Shown here piece after piece: positions 37,640 through 45,969 of a stretch of DNA of 64,000 nt; position 1 is the first letter of the stretch, and the number at the start of each line of letters is the position of its first letter. Both the position numbers and the translations under genes were made by a program. Origin of the DNA: [Borrelia] lusitaniae (GTDB lineage Bacteria > Spirochaetota > Spirochaetia > Borreliales > Borreliaceae); contig NZ_CP124050.1 of assembly GCF_030440365.1 (NCBI RefSeq), positions 124,001-188,000 of the forward strand, in the 5' to 3' direction. A model generated the notes under the pieces. That model worked only from the letters and a program-made list of their open reading frames with translations. It searched no databases and was not told the origin of the DNA.

Positions 37640-39232
37640 ATTTCCCAAAGAATCAAATTTTTGGAAATCTATTAAATTCCCTCTAGCATCATAAATCCAT
37701 TTATAAATTGAAAATCCACCAACATCATCTCTTAATCTTAAATCTGGACCATGATTTGACTGCTTTGATATTTTCCCAAACTTATTGTATTCATATTTAT
37801 AAACACTAACCCCATGAATATCATCTTGCAATTGTCCCAAGCTGCCAAAATTTTTTTGAGAAATAAGCCTATTTTGCTTATCATATTCATATAAATATTC
37901 AAAAACAAAATTACAATCAGCAACCAAAGCTCCATCTTTAGAATAATTTTTCTTTGAAATCATATTACCATTAGAATCATAACTAAATTTATACCTTGAA
38001 ACCCCTTCAAAATTATCTATTGGATTAACAAAATCCCCACCAAAATGTTCTTGAGCAATTAAAAATCCTTCTTTGTCATAAGAGTATCTGTAAATCATAA
38101 CACCTTTAACATCGGCTATTAAATTAAAATTTTTATCAAAAAAAATATTTTCTATTAAATAAAATTTGTCATCATATTTATAACTATAAATAGCAATGCC
38201 TTTAAAATTATCCATTATTTCATACTTTTCCTCATAAACAGTTGGGACATCTTTATTATAGTTTTTATTGATTTTATTACTATAATTTATTATCCTTTTT
38301 TCGTTATTTTGGATATAAAAAATAGTCTTTTTAATGGCATAACCATTTTGACTGATTGTTAAATTATTATTATTGTCATAATTATATTCCTTGTAATAAC
38401 AATCTTTATCTTTAAAATAGTATTCATAACGATAAATTGCTACATTATTTTCATCAGGAGTCAAGTTGTTATTAATATCATAATTTAAAATCTCAATAAC
38501 TTTTCCATCGACGTCATAATGATATATTTTAGTAGCTACAGAAAATGGATTTGAAAAAACATAAGCTGATTTATCAAGATATTCCTCTTTGATTAGATTA
38601 TGATTAGCATCATAAGTTAATCTAAATCCACAAGTACCATTTTTTGATCTTACAATATAACCATTTTCATCGTAATACAAAACCGTTTTAACAAATTTGG
38701 CGTGATCATAGATGATCTTTGTAAAATACACATTATTTAAATCTCTAATTTGAATCCCTGATTCATTAAATCTGTAAACTCTAAATTCTCTCTTATTATC
38801 ATATAAAAAATGATAATAAGAAACATCATATTTATCCCTAACCATTTCATTAGATCTATTATAATTAAAAATATTTTTAATCCTGCCATCACTCATATAC
38901 TCTATATGTTCAATGTAAACACCATTATTATTTTTAAAAGCAAGTCCCCTATTTAGAAATATACGCCTTTCAGCATGCTTGGATCGTTCTATTTTAATTT
39001 GATTTGCATTAAAAAAAGAAGGCATTAAAATGCTAAGCTTACCAATATAATCAACTAAAATAAGATTATTATTGCGATCATAAGTAAATTTATATCCATA
39101 CTCTTCCTCAGACTCTTCTTTTGTAATCTCATATTTACCTACTATGTTGTAATTAACAGAATAATCTGCAAACCTATAGTAAACTTCTTTTGAAAAAAGA
39201 GAAGCGCTCATAAAAAATATTATAAATAACAT
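37631..39232 (-). CDS. Exported protein made of ~32-residue YD-type repeats
   Basis: 533 residues from ATG 39232, preceded by AAGGA at 9 nt; a TTG 21 codons upstream lacks a site. The N-terminus is a signal peptide (M-L-F-I-I-F-F-M-S-A-S-L-F-S). Almost the whole body is degenerate repeats of about 32 residues, with the consensus G-V-x-x-Y-x-Y-x-Y-D-x-x-G-N-x-I-x-x-x-x-F. The clearest five are at the C-terminus (for example G-V-S-V-Y-K-Y-E-Y-N-K-F-G-K-I-S and G-F-S-I-Y-K-W-I-Y-D-A-R-G-N-L-I). These resemble RHS/YD repeats, which form beta shells and often bind carbohydrate; no toxin domain follows. Function unknown. It ends overlapping alr. Confidence 0.7.
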   Translation of the reverse strand: MLFIIFFMSASLFSKEVYYRFADYSVNYNIVGKYEITKEESEEEYGYKFTYDRNNNLILVDYIGKLSILMPSFFNANQIKIERSKHAERRIFLNRGLAFKNNNGVYIEHIEYMSDGRIKNIFNYNRSNEMVRDKYDVSYYHFLYDNKREFRVYRFNESGIQIRDLNNVYFTKIIYDHAKFVKTVLYYDENGYIVRSKNGTCGFRLTYDANHNLIKEEYLDKSAYVFSNPFSVATKIYHYDVDGKVIEILNYDINNNLTPDENNVAIYRYEYYFKDKDCYYKEYNYDNNNNLTISQNGYAIKKTIFYIQNNEKRIINYSNKINKNYNKDVPTVYEEKYEIMDNFKGIAIYSYKYDDKFYLIENIFFDKNFNLIADVKGVMIYRYSYDKEGFLIAQEHFGGDFVNPIDNFEGVSRYKFSYDSNGNMISKKNYSKDGALVADCNFVFEYLYEYDKQNRLISQKNFGSLGQLQDDIHGVSVYKYEYNKFGKISKQSNHGPDLRLRDDVGGFSIYKWIYDARGNLIDFQKFDSLGNLI

Positions 39233-39260
39233 GAATAAATTCCTTGATAAATCAACCTTA

Positions 39261-39297
39261 TTTTGATAGATTTTATTATACAATAAATCTATCAAAA
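39261..39297. repeat. Perfect 13-bp inverted repeat in a divergent intergenic gap
   Basis: TTTTGATAGATTT (39261-39273) and AAATCTATCAAAA (39285-39297) are exact reverse complements separated by 11 nt. It occupies half of the 76-nt gap between the repeat protein (minus) and the 55-residue gene (plus). The right arm abuts the ribosome site of the latter. It could be a dimeric repressor operator or, if transcribed, a hairpin next to the ribosome site. Confidence 0.75.
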
Positions 39298-39308
39298 GGA
39301 GCTTTAAA

Positions 39309-39476
39309 ATGGCAAAGATTTCTAAAAACGCTCAAAGAGTAGGTTCAAAAGAACTAATAAGTCGATGGGGAGGAAAAATTATAATGAAATCAAAATTTGA
39401 AAATGGAAAAATAAAACATTATGCAGAATGTCAAACTTCAAAAAATACCGCAAGAAAGCCAAGGGATTTATTTTAA
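39309..39476 (+). CDS. Small basic protein (55 residues), function unknown
   Basis: An ATG at 39309 with a strong AAGGAG 7 nt upstream opens a 55-residue frame ending TAA at 39474-39476. The protein begins MAKISKNAQRVGSKELISRW, continues G-G-K-I-I-M-K-S-K-F-E-N-G-K-I-K-H-Y-A-E-C-Q, and ends T-A-R-K-P-R-D-L-F. It is strongly basic, with 14 Lys/Arg, one Cys and one Trp, no signal peptide and no membrane segment; it looks like a small cytosolic RNA- or ribosome-associated protein, but I recognise no family. Good ribosome site, flanking inverted repeat and terminator support it as real. Confidence 0.75.
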   Translation: MAKISKNAQRVGSKELISRWGGKIIMKSKFENGKIKHYAECQTSKNTARKPRDLF

Positions 39477-39487
39477 CAAATAAATCC
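39464..39487. terminator. Hairpin with the small-gene stop codon in its loop
   Basis: GGATTTATTT (39464-39473) pairs perfectly with AAATAAATCC (39478-39487) around a TAAC loop; the TAA stop of the 55-residue gene starts the loop. It lies between convergent genes and can act in both directions, although neither side has a long T-run. Confidence 0.6.
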
Positions 39488-39502
39488 ACTTAATTGTAAA
39501 CA

Positions 39503-41251
39503 CTATTTTTTTTGTATCCTATCACTAAATTTTACCCATGCCTCATCTTGCTCTTGTTTTGTATAGTTCTTATTTACTACCTGCTTAGGCTTTGTACCTT
39601 TTTTTGGAAAAGAATTTCTAACTTGCTCTTTTATTTCCTCTCTTTGTTTTCTAATTTTTTCCAATTGTCTTTTAACTCTTTCATTTGAATCAAAAAGACC
39701 ACTTCCACTTTTATTCAAACCAGCTCTAAAATCCAATCTGGACAAAGCCTCTTTATAGCTTTGATGCTTGCCTGTCAAAAACAACATAATTCTTTTAAAA
39801 AAGCTTAAATCTTTATAAGCAGCATTCAAAAGCGAATATAAATCAAGTTTATATATTTTATATAAAGGCAGCAGTTCATTACTATTCTTAAAATATTTAG
39901 CTGCTTCAACTTTAATCAAATCTTTAAGATGGACTTGAACACTTTGTGTTTTATAAATTCTTCTGTAATGAGAAACAATAAGGTCAAGAAATTTGACCTT
40001 ATGTCTTAAACAATAATCATTCATAGCATATTCAGATACTAATTTATTTAGAACTTCTTCTAATCCTTCTTCTGTGAAAATAGAAGAAGGATCTTCTCCA
40101 AAACTAAGAATTTTAAATATACTAGCCCTCAATTCACTATTCAGAAATTGCAAAACCTTTTCATATTCTTCTAAAAAAAACTCATATGCAAAAGGCTTGT
40201 ACAAATAACAATTTTCTTTTATTTGAAATATTTTTGGCAAAATATCATGAATTTTAGATTCAAAAAAGTACATATTAGCAACTAATAAAAAATTTTCAGG
40301 ATCGCTCAAGCCTTCAGAATAAACTTTTAAAATACTTGAAAACTCCCCGGTATCAATTGGACCTTTTTTAAACTCCAAAGTCTTTTCAATTGCTTTTAAT
40401 GATTCATCAATTTTAATAGCTTCTACAGCCTTAAGCTCTTCTAAGTATTTTTCATTTTTAATAAAAAGATTAAGAAAATCCAAAAAAACAAAATAATTTT
40501 TTGAAAAAGTGATTCCTTTCTTACCAAGAACTTCATCCTTAATTTCAATAATGCCAGAGAGAATCTTGGAAATAGCACCAATAATATTCTTGCCCTCTTC
40601 TAAGGCTCTCTCATAATCACCAAGCTTTAATCCTTTTACTCTAACGAAAACATCTTTTACAACATTATTAGAAGCAATATTAAAAAACATTTTTTGAACA
40701 AACTCAATAAAATATAAAGATCTGCTCGATGGAATTATCAATGATTTCCAAATCAATATTTCTTTAAGTTGTGATTTTGTTTCAAAAAATTTGTAGTTAA
40801 TGTCTGAATCTGCAATGGGTATAAATTCATTCTGGAAAACCAATAAACTAGATTCTACATTTTTAACAGTAAGCAAAGAACTAAAAAGCTCTATACCGAT
40901 ATAAGTTTTCAAAAATAAATCTTCAATAGAATAATAATAAAAATCATAACTGGCCTCATCGGTTAAAATTATACTATCTGGTAAAAACTCCCCATCCATT
41001 GCTATTTTATTAGTAATTATCCCTCTTTTAACTTCATAAAGTTTGCGAAATAAAAAATCAAGCTCTCCTTTTAAGCCTCGTATTTTTACAGAATGCTCTT
41101 CTATAAAAGAAGAATAATCTATGACATCCTTTTTGTAAGACAAAATCGTTTTCAAAATTGATTTTTGGGTATCAGAAGATATTCCTAACTGAGAAATCAA
41201 AATATCTACTTCTTTGCTACTCATATAAAAAATTTCTGGTAATTTTTTCAT
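39503..41251 (-). CDS. Conserved helical protein, function unknown
   Basis: 582 residues, almost entirely predicted alpha-helical, with no signal peptide and no clear membrane segment. The C-terminal ~70 residues are a highly charged coiled coil (E-R-V-K-R-Q-L-E-K-I-R-K-Q-R-E-E-I-K) followed by a basic tail. AAAGGAAC precedes the ATG well. It is the last of four leftward genes (malQ, glycosidase-like protein, exchanger, this), with gaps of 28-118 nt. I recognise no catalytic motif. Confidence 0.7.
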   Translation of the reverse strand: MKKLPEIFYMSSKEVDILISQLGISSDTQKSILKTILSYKKDVIDYSSFIEEHSVKIRGLKGELDFLFRKLYEVKRGIITNKIAMDGEFLPDSIILTDEASYDFYYYSIEDLFLKTYIGIELFSSLLTVKNVESSLLVFQNEFIPIADSDINYKFFETKSQLKEILIWKSLIIPSSRSLYFIEFVQKMFFNIASNNVVKDVFVRVKGLKLGDYERALEEGKNIIGAISKILSGIIEIKDEVLGKKGITFSKNYFVFLDFLNLFIKNEKYLEELKAVEAIKIDESLKAIEKTLEFKKGPIDTGEFSSILKVYSEGLSDPENFLLVANMYFFESKIHDILPKIFQIKENCYLYKPFAYEFFLEEYEKVLQFLNSELRASIFKILSFGEDPSSIFTEEGLEEVLNKLVSEYAMNDYCLRHKVKFLDLIVSHYRRIYKTQSVQVHLKDLIKVEAAKYFKNSNELLPLYKIYKLDLYSLLNAAYKDLSFFKRIMLFLTGKHQSYKEALSRLDFRAGLNKSGSGLFDSNERVKRQLEKIRKQREEIKEQVRNSFPKKGTKPKQVVNKNYTKQEQDEAWVKFSDRIQKK

Positions 41252-41262
41252 ATTGTTCCTTT

Positions 41263-41298
41263 TATTACATTAAAATAATAAAACATATTACATTAAAA
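41263..41298. repeat. 13-nt direct repeat
   Basis: TATTACATTAAAA occurs at 41263-41275 and again at 41286-41298, offset by 23 nt (about two helical turns), directly upstream of the 582-residue gene. It could be a duplicated protein-binding or -10 region. Confidence 0.55.
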
Positions 41299-41330
41299 AT
41301 ATATTAACAAGCAAAATTAAGATTGCATAA

Positions 41331-42317
41331 TCAATAAAAGTTAAATAGCATTAAATTATAAATAATATATAAAAGAAGAAAAATTAAAGAAATGCCCCTG
41401 TCAAAAACCCCTTTAAATTTAACAACTAAGAACAAAACCAAAGTTACAAACACCATTATAGTAAAATCCACAATATAAATATCTTGCAATAAGATAGGCC
41501 TGAAAAAACTACTACTAGCTAAAATAAACCCAATATTAAAAATATTACTACCAATAATGTTTCCAAATGCAATGTCTGATTCTTTTCTAATTATCGCATA
41601 AAAAGATACAACAAGCTCGGGAACACTTGTACCGAAAGCTACAACTATAATTCCAATCAACTTTTCACTAACATTAAAAACATTGCTAGCAATATAAAGA
41701 GCACCATCCACCAATAATTTCGATCCCAAATAGAGAAAATACATGCTAATAAAAAAGCTTAACGTATTAAAAAATATAAAATTTAAATTTTGATTTAAAT
41801 TGCTTACACCTTCTTGAAAAGAATTTTCCAAGCTTGCATGCGCTTTTTCTTCTTTATAAAATAAAAATAGATAGCATGAAAACAAAATTAAGATACTAAA
41901 TGAGCTGAAACGATTATAAGGTGTTGCAAAAAAAGAGTAAGATCTAAAATCAAATGAAAGGACCAAAAGAAGAAACATTAATAAAAACAGAAACATAAAA
42001 GAAAGCTTAAGTCTTTTAAAATCTGCTTTAATCTTTAAAAATAATCCCGCTAACGGCAAAGCAAGCAGCATATTAATAATATTGCTACCAATAACATTAG
42101 AAACAACAATTTCGTTTTTAGCCTTAAAAGCCGCTACCAAGCTTGTAAAAAGCTCTGGGGCACTTGTTGAAAAAGATACTATTGTAACTCCTATTAAAAG
42201 TGTTGGAACTTTTAAATAAGTAGCAATGCCAACTGAACTTTTTAAAAGTAAATCACCACCAAGATACAATAAAAAAATACCAAATCCTACATAAAAAAAT
42301 TGAATTAAATGTTCCAA
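41331..42317 (-). CDS. Sodium/calcium exchanger family (CaCA) membrane protein
   Basis: A cation antiporter with about ten helices. Both alpha repeats are clear: G-V-T-I-V-S-F-S-T-S-A-P-E-L-F-T-S (first) with S-N-V-I-G-S-N-I-I-N, and V-V-A-F-G-T-S-V-P-E-L-V-V-S (second) with G-N-I-I-G-S-N-I-F-N. The conserved Glu in each S-A/V-P-E-L binds the cation. The 328-residue length fits bacterial YrbG-like exchangers. Ion specificity cannot be told. It starts at TTG 42317 with AAGGAG 7 nt upstream, 28 nt after the preceding gene. Confidence 0.9.
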   Translation of the reverse strand: MEHLIQFFYVGFGIFLLYLGGDLLLKSSVGIATYLKVPTLLIGVTIVSFSTSAPELFTSLVAAFKAKNEIVVSNVIGSNIINMLLALPLAGLFLKIKADFKRLKLSFMFLFLLMFLLLVLSFDFRSYSFFATPYNRFSSFSILILFSCYLFLFYKEEKAHASLENSFQEGVSNLNQNLNFIFFNTLSFFISMYFLYLGSKLLVDGALYIASNVFNVSEKLIGIIVVAFGTSVPELVVSFYAIIRKESDIAFGNIIGSNIFNIGFILASSSFFRPILLQDIYIVDFTIMVFVTLVLFLVVKFKGVFDRGISLIFLLLYIIYNLMLFNFY

Positions 42318-42345
42318 ATAAATTCTCCTTTACAAGAAACAACAA

Positions 42346-44190
42346 TTAAAAAGAATCTAAATACTCTTTTAAGCTACCTTTAACCATATAATAAACATTA
42401 GATGCATTCCAAAGACTAAAACCACTCCCACATGACTCTTTGACCCCTTTGAGCTGAAACTTTAAATACTTTAAATAAATCTCATCATCCACAAACCTTT
42501 CTTTTCCTAACAAAAAAGCTTGAACATAAGGCCTAATGACAACCCTATCTAAAGAAAACACAAGCGCTCTATCACTCCCCTCTTTATAAATCTTATAAGC
42601 TCTTTTTGTATAATAAGAATTACTTGGCAAAAAATCATTAGTATAGTGTGAAGGATAAAACATAGGAGATATAACATCAACATAATCTGACAACATTGAA
42701 ATATTTTGCCCAATACTATTAGTAGGAAACCAACCATTGTATCCATAAATATCAACAGAAATAGAAATATGAAGTTGCTCTCTTGCCATAATCAAAAAAG
42801 ATTCAAGAGCATCAACGGGTCGCATTTCATACTTATTCGTTCTTGAAGCTGCAAAAGATACAGGACCATCTGATGGAAATCTAATATAATCAAATTGTAT
42901 CTCATCAACTCCAAAAGATTGTATTTCTTTTGCAATAGAAATATTATATTCCCAAATAGCAGGAGAAAAAATATCTACCCAATGCTCTACTTGCACATAT
43001 TTAACAAGACCACTAGAATCAATTTTTTCAATAAAATGGGCCCAAGGCTTATTGGTCTTTTTATTCCAAAGAGCATGATTGAAATTATTATGATAATACA
43101 GTTTTGCATCTTTAAATACAACACATCTAGCAATAACATAAATTCCAAGTTCTCTAGCTTTTTTAAGAATATAAGAAACATCAATCAAATTTTTAACAGA
43201 TTTCAACTTATTGGGCAAAGCAAGCTTACTTGAATAAGTTAAATTGCCATTATCGTCTTTAAAATCAATTACAACAGCATTCATACCCGCATCTTTAATA
43301 AATTTAAATTTTTCATCAACTGCCTTGTTATTACTTAGTGTATATGCTGTTAAATAAATAGCCCCTTTATTTTTAGCAAGTTGCATCCTTTTTGATTTTT
43401 CAACAAAATCCTGATCTTGCAAAGATAATTTTCCAATAAATGCCCATTGCCCATTAAAATAAGAATAAAAATAATTATCATACGTTCTTACTAAAATTTT
43501 TTCCACATTCTTGCTAGATAAATCTAAAATACGTATTATTTGCTTTTTAAAAGGAAAAGAGATCTTTTTAATAAATCCATTTTTCTGACTAATTAAAAAA
43601 ATATCTCCATAAACTCCAGAAGAAAAATATAAATTATTTGTCTCTTCTTTTGAAAATTCAATAGCACTAATAACATCGTAATACCCTGCACCCAAATAAA
43701 TCTGAGGAATTAAATGATTTAAATTTTTAAAACTAACAGCCCCATTAACACTAAGATAAATACCGTTAATCGCAGTTCCAATAGCAATAAATTTATTCTT
43801 CCCTTGGGAAAAGGCACTAGATGTAATATACGCACTACTGTTAAATTTATCAATCCCCACTAATTTTCTAAAATTTTTTGAATAATCATAAGAAACGTAA
43901 AGATTACTACTTGTAGTTAAAAATAAACCTGAGGAATAAACATCTTCATAAATAGAAGTAATTCGGCTAGGAACAGGCTTATGAAAAGGGTAAATCCACC
44001 TGGAATCTATCCCATTAACTTGAACTTTAGTTATTTTCCCATTACTATTTTTATTCAAAAATCCTTTATGAAGAAAAAATAAACTATATTTTTTAAAAAA
44101 TTCTTCATCAGTTAATGAATATATATTAAAAACTTTAAAAACAAAAAATAAGAAAATAACTACCCAATAGATAAAAATTTTCATATACAT
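42346..44190 (-). CDS. Exported glycosidase-like protein (DUF4015) with BNR-like N-terminus
   Basis: 614 residues. An N-terminal membrane/signal segment (residues 3-25) is followed by ~230 residues of beta repeats with S-x-D-x-S-x-x-F-type blocks (Y-V-S-Y-D-Y-S-K-N-F; Y-L-S-V-N-G-A-V-S-F), as in sialidase/sortilin propellers. From about residue 275 there is a TIM-barrel-like DUF4015 domain: A-V-V-I-D-F-K-D-D-N-G, G-V-D-E-I-Q-F-D-Y-I-R-F-P, S-V-D-I-Y-G-Y-N-G-W, D-V-I-S-P-M-F-Y-P-S. The family is predicted glycoside hydrolase; no substrate is known. No ribosome site; TATTAT ends 6 nt before the ATG, so probably leaderless. Confidence 0.8.
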   Translation of the reverse strand: MYMKIFIYWVVIFLFFVFKVFNIYSLTDEEFFKKYSLFFLHKGFLNKNSNGKITKVQVNGIDSRWIYPFHKPVPSRITSIYEDVYSSGLFLTTSSNLYVSYDYSKNFRKLVGIDKFNSSAYITSSAFSQGKNKFIAIGTAINGIYLSVNGAVSFKNLNHLIPQIYLGAGYYDVISAIEFSKEETNNLYFSSGVYGDIFLISQKNGFIKKISFPFKKQIIRILDLSSKNVEKILVRTYDNYFYSYFNGQWAFIGKLSLQDQDFVEKSKRMQLAKNKGAIYLTAYTLSNNKAVDEKFKFIKDAGMNAVVIDFKDDNGNLTYSSKLALPNKLKSVKNLIDVSYILKKARELGIYVIARCVVFKDAKLYYHNNFNHALWNKKTNKPWAHFIEKIDSSGLVKYVQVEHWVDIFSPAIWEYNISIAKEIQSFGVDEIQFDYIRFPSDGPVSFAASRTNKYEMRPVDALESFLIMAREQLHISISVDIYGYNGWFPTNSIGQNISMLSDYVDVISPMFYPSHYTNDFLPSNSYYTKRAYKIYKEGSDRALVFSLDRVVIRPYVQAFLLGKERFVDDEIYLKYLKFQLKGVKESCGSGFSLWNASNVYYMVKGSLKEYLDSF

Positions 44191-44308
44191 TAATACATAA
44201 TACTTGCAAATAAAAAAATATTAAATAACAATGTTTTTTATTTGATCAATTGGATCTCAATTAAATTTAAAAATATTGAAATTTATAACAAATTTCCTCT
44301 TAAAAATC

Positions 44309-45829
44309 TTAAGCTCTACCATAAAGCCTTGTAATAAAACTTATATTTTTACTCAAAGTAGTATCTAAATCACTTTCTAATAATCTAAAAATCCAAGTAT
44401 CTAAATTACTTTTTGAAATATTTTGCTCAAATTCAGCTCCTACATTAATATAATCTTGCATTGGTATTATTACATTGTCAGAAACACTGCTCATAGCACT
44501 TCTTATCATGTCCCAAACAACAAAATCTTCATTTGTATTTAAATAATCAAAAATATACTTTTTATGCAAATCATCCAAAGAGCCAACAAATTCTCGTATT
44601 GTATCATTTTGATTAATTCCTGTGTAAACTATACAATTTTTAATATAATTATGAGGAAGATTTTGATTTTCTGAATCAAAATCAAAGGCAAGTTTCATTA
44701 TTCTCATTCCTGGAAAATTAAAAAAATCTCTTAGCCTTGAAACATCTTCAAGATCATTTTCAAAATATTCAACCCAAATTTTTAAATCTTTAATTTCATT
44801 TAAAATAAAATTAAAAAAATCTCGTCCTGGTGACTTTACCCACAATCCATTAAAAGCATAAGCCTCACCGGCACCAACTTCCCAAGTAGAAACAAAACCT
44901 CTGAAATTATCAATTTTAATTACATCGACATACTTTCTTAAAACCCCAATCCTTTTTGCCCACCATTCATACTTAAATTTCTTTAAAACATTCCAGCTGT
45001 AAGCTGGACTATCCCAAGCTTGATCTTGTTCTAAAAAATAATCGGGGGAAATTCCTGCAACCTTATCTTTGCTTGCATCAAATCTTAATTTAAAATATTT
45101 TTGATGTGCCCAAACATCAGAAGAATCATATGCTATAAAAAAAGGCACGTTCATAACTAGTTCAATTCCTTTATCATTTGCATAACGCTTTAAAGCTTGA
45201 AACTGGGAAAAAAAGAAATACTGTAACACCTCTTGAACTTTAATCTCTTTTGAGAGGATATTTCTCAATTTAAATAAGTCTTTTTCATTTCTTTTAAGAA
45301 TTCCTCTATCAAAAAGAACATTGAAAGCATACTTCGATTCTTTAAAAAAATACTCTTTAAATGCAACAAAACTTGCAAAATCCAAAAGCCAATAAGAAGA
45401 CTTTTTTTTAAATTTTTCAAAGCTTCTAGTCTCATCAATCGAAGCTCTATTAATAAAATTTAAAGCAGCTTCTTTGAGAAGTTTATCTTTAAAACTTAAT
45501 TTTTTTAAATCGGAGTATCTGGTTTCATTTTCCTTTACAAGATTTAAATCTGAATCTATAAATTTTTCAACAGCTTCTAAATCAATATAATAAACATTGC
45601 CAGCAAAAGCCGAAAAAATTGAGTAGGGAGGAGATCTTGTAAAATCAATAGGAGAATAAGCAAACATTTGCCAATAACTTTGTGAAGATGCATGCAAAAA
45701 ATCTACAAATTTATAAGCTCCTTTGCCCAAATCTCCAACGCCATATTTAGATGGCAAAGAACTTATGTTAAGCAAAATACCGCTTTTTCTTTTTAAATTT
45801 AAATTAACTCTTATTTTTTCATATTTCAT
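44309..45829 (-). CDS. malQ: 4-alpha-glucanotransferase (amylomaltase) with altered active site
   Basis: GH77 amylomaltase, which disproportionates maltodextrins. The fold markers are clear: R-K-S-G-I-L-L-N-I-S-S-L-P-S-K-Y-G-V-G-D-L-G at the N-terminus, S-P-D-Y-F, F-N-F-P-G-M-R-I-M-K-L-A-F and L-P-H-N-Y. The nucleophile Asp307 (K-I-D-N-F-R-G-F, usually R-I-D-H-F-R-G-F) and acid/base Glu354 are kept. The usual Y-T-G-T-H-D-N-D-T reads Y-T-G-I-N-Q-N-D-T (402-410), so the third catalytic Asp is Gln407. Activity may be reduced or changed. AGGGGT precedes the ATG; 506 residues, normal. Confidence 0.9.
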   Translation of the reverse strand: MKYEKIRVNLNLKRKSGILLNISSLPSKYGVGDLGKGAYKFVDFLHASSQSYWQMFAYSPIDFTRSPPYSIFSAFAGNVYYIDLEAVEKFIDSDLNLVKENETRYSDLKKLSFKDKLLKEAALNFINRASIDETRSFEKFKKKSSYWLLDFASFVAFKEYFFKESKYAFNVLFDRGILKRNEKDLFKLRNILSKEIKVQEVLQYFFFSQFQALKRYANDKGIELVMNVPFFIAYDSSDVWAHQKYFKLRFDASKDKVAGISPDYFLEQDQAWDSPAYSWNVLKKFKYEWWAKRIGVLRKYVDVIKIDNFRGFVSTWEVGAGEAYAFNGLWVKSPGRDFFNFILNEIKDLKIWVEYFENDLEDVSRLRDFFNFPGMRIMKLAFDFDSENQNLPHNYIKNCIVYTGINQNDTIREFVGSLDDLHKKYIFDYLNTNEDFVVWDMIRSAMSSVSDNVIIPMQDYINVGAEFEQNISKSNLDTWIFRLLESDLDTTLSKNISFITRLYGRA

Positions 45830-45879
45830 ATTAAACCCCTATTAATTAACAGTTTAAATTATTTCTCACTGTGTTATAA

Positions 45880-45906
45880 ATTATAATCAATATCGAATCA
45901 TAACAA
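45880..45906 (-). promoter_or_regulatory. Candidate promoter for malQ
   Basis: TTGTTA (45906-45901) and TATAAT (45885-45880) on the minus strand are separated by 15 nt, with a predicted leader near 44 nt. The -10 is perfect; the spacer is short. Confidence 0.4.
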
Positions 45907-45934
45907 AATATTAAATAGCAATTTTAAGAAAAAT

Positions 45935-45963
45935 TTAGAAATTAAGTACTTTTATGGTAAAAT
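45935..45963 (+). promoter_or_regulatory. Promoter of the OmpA-like gene
   Basis: Extended -10 TGG-TAAAAT ends at 45963, seven nt before the ATG; a poor -35 (TTAGAA, 45935-45940) is 17 nt upstream. The start of transcription would coincide with the start codon. Confidence 0.5.
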
Positions 45964-45969
45964 TTATCA

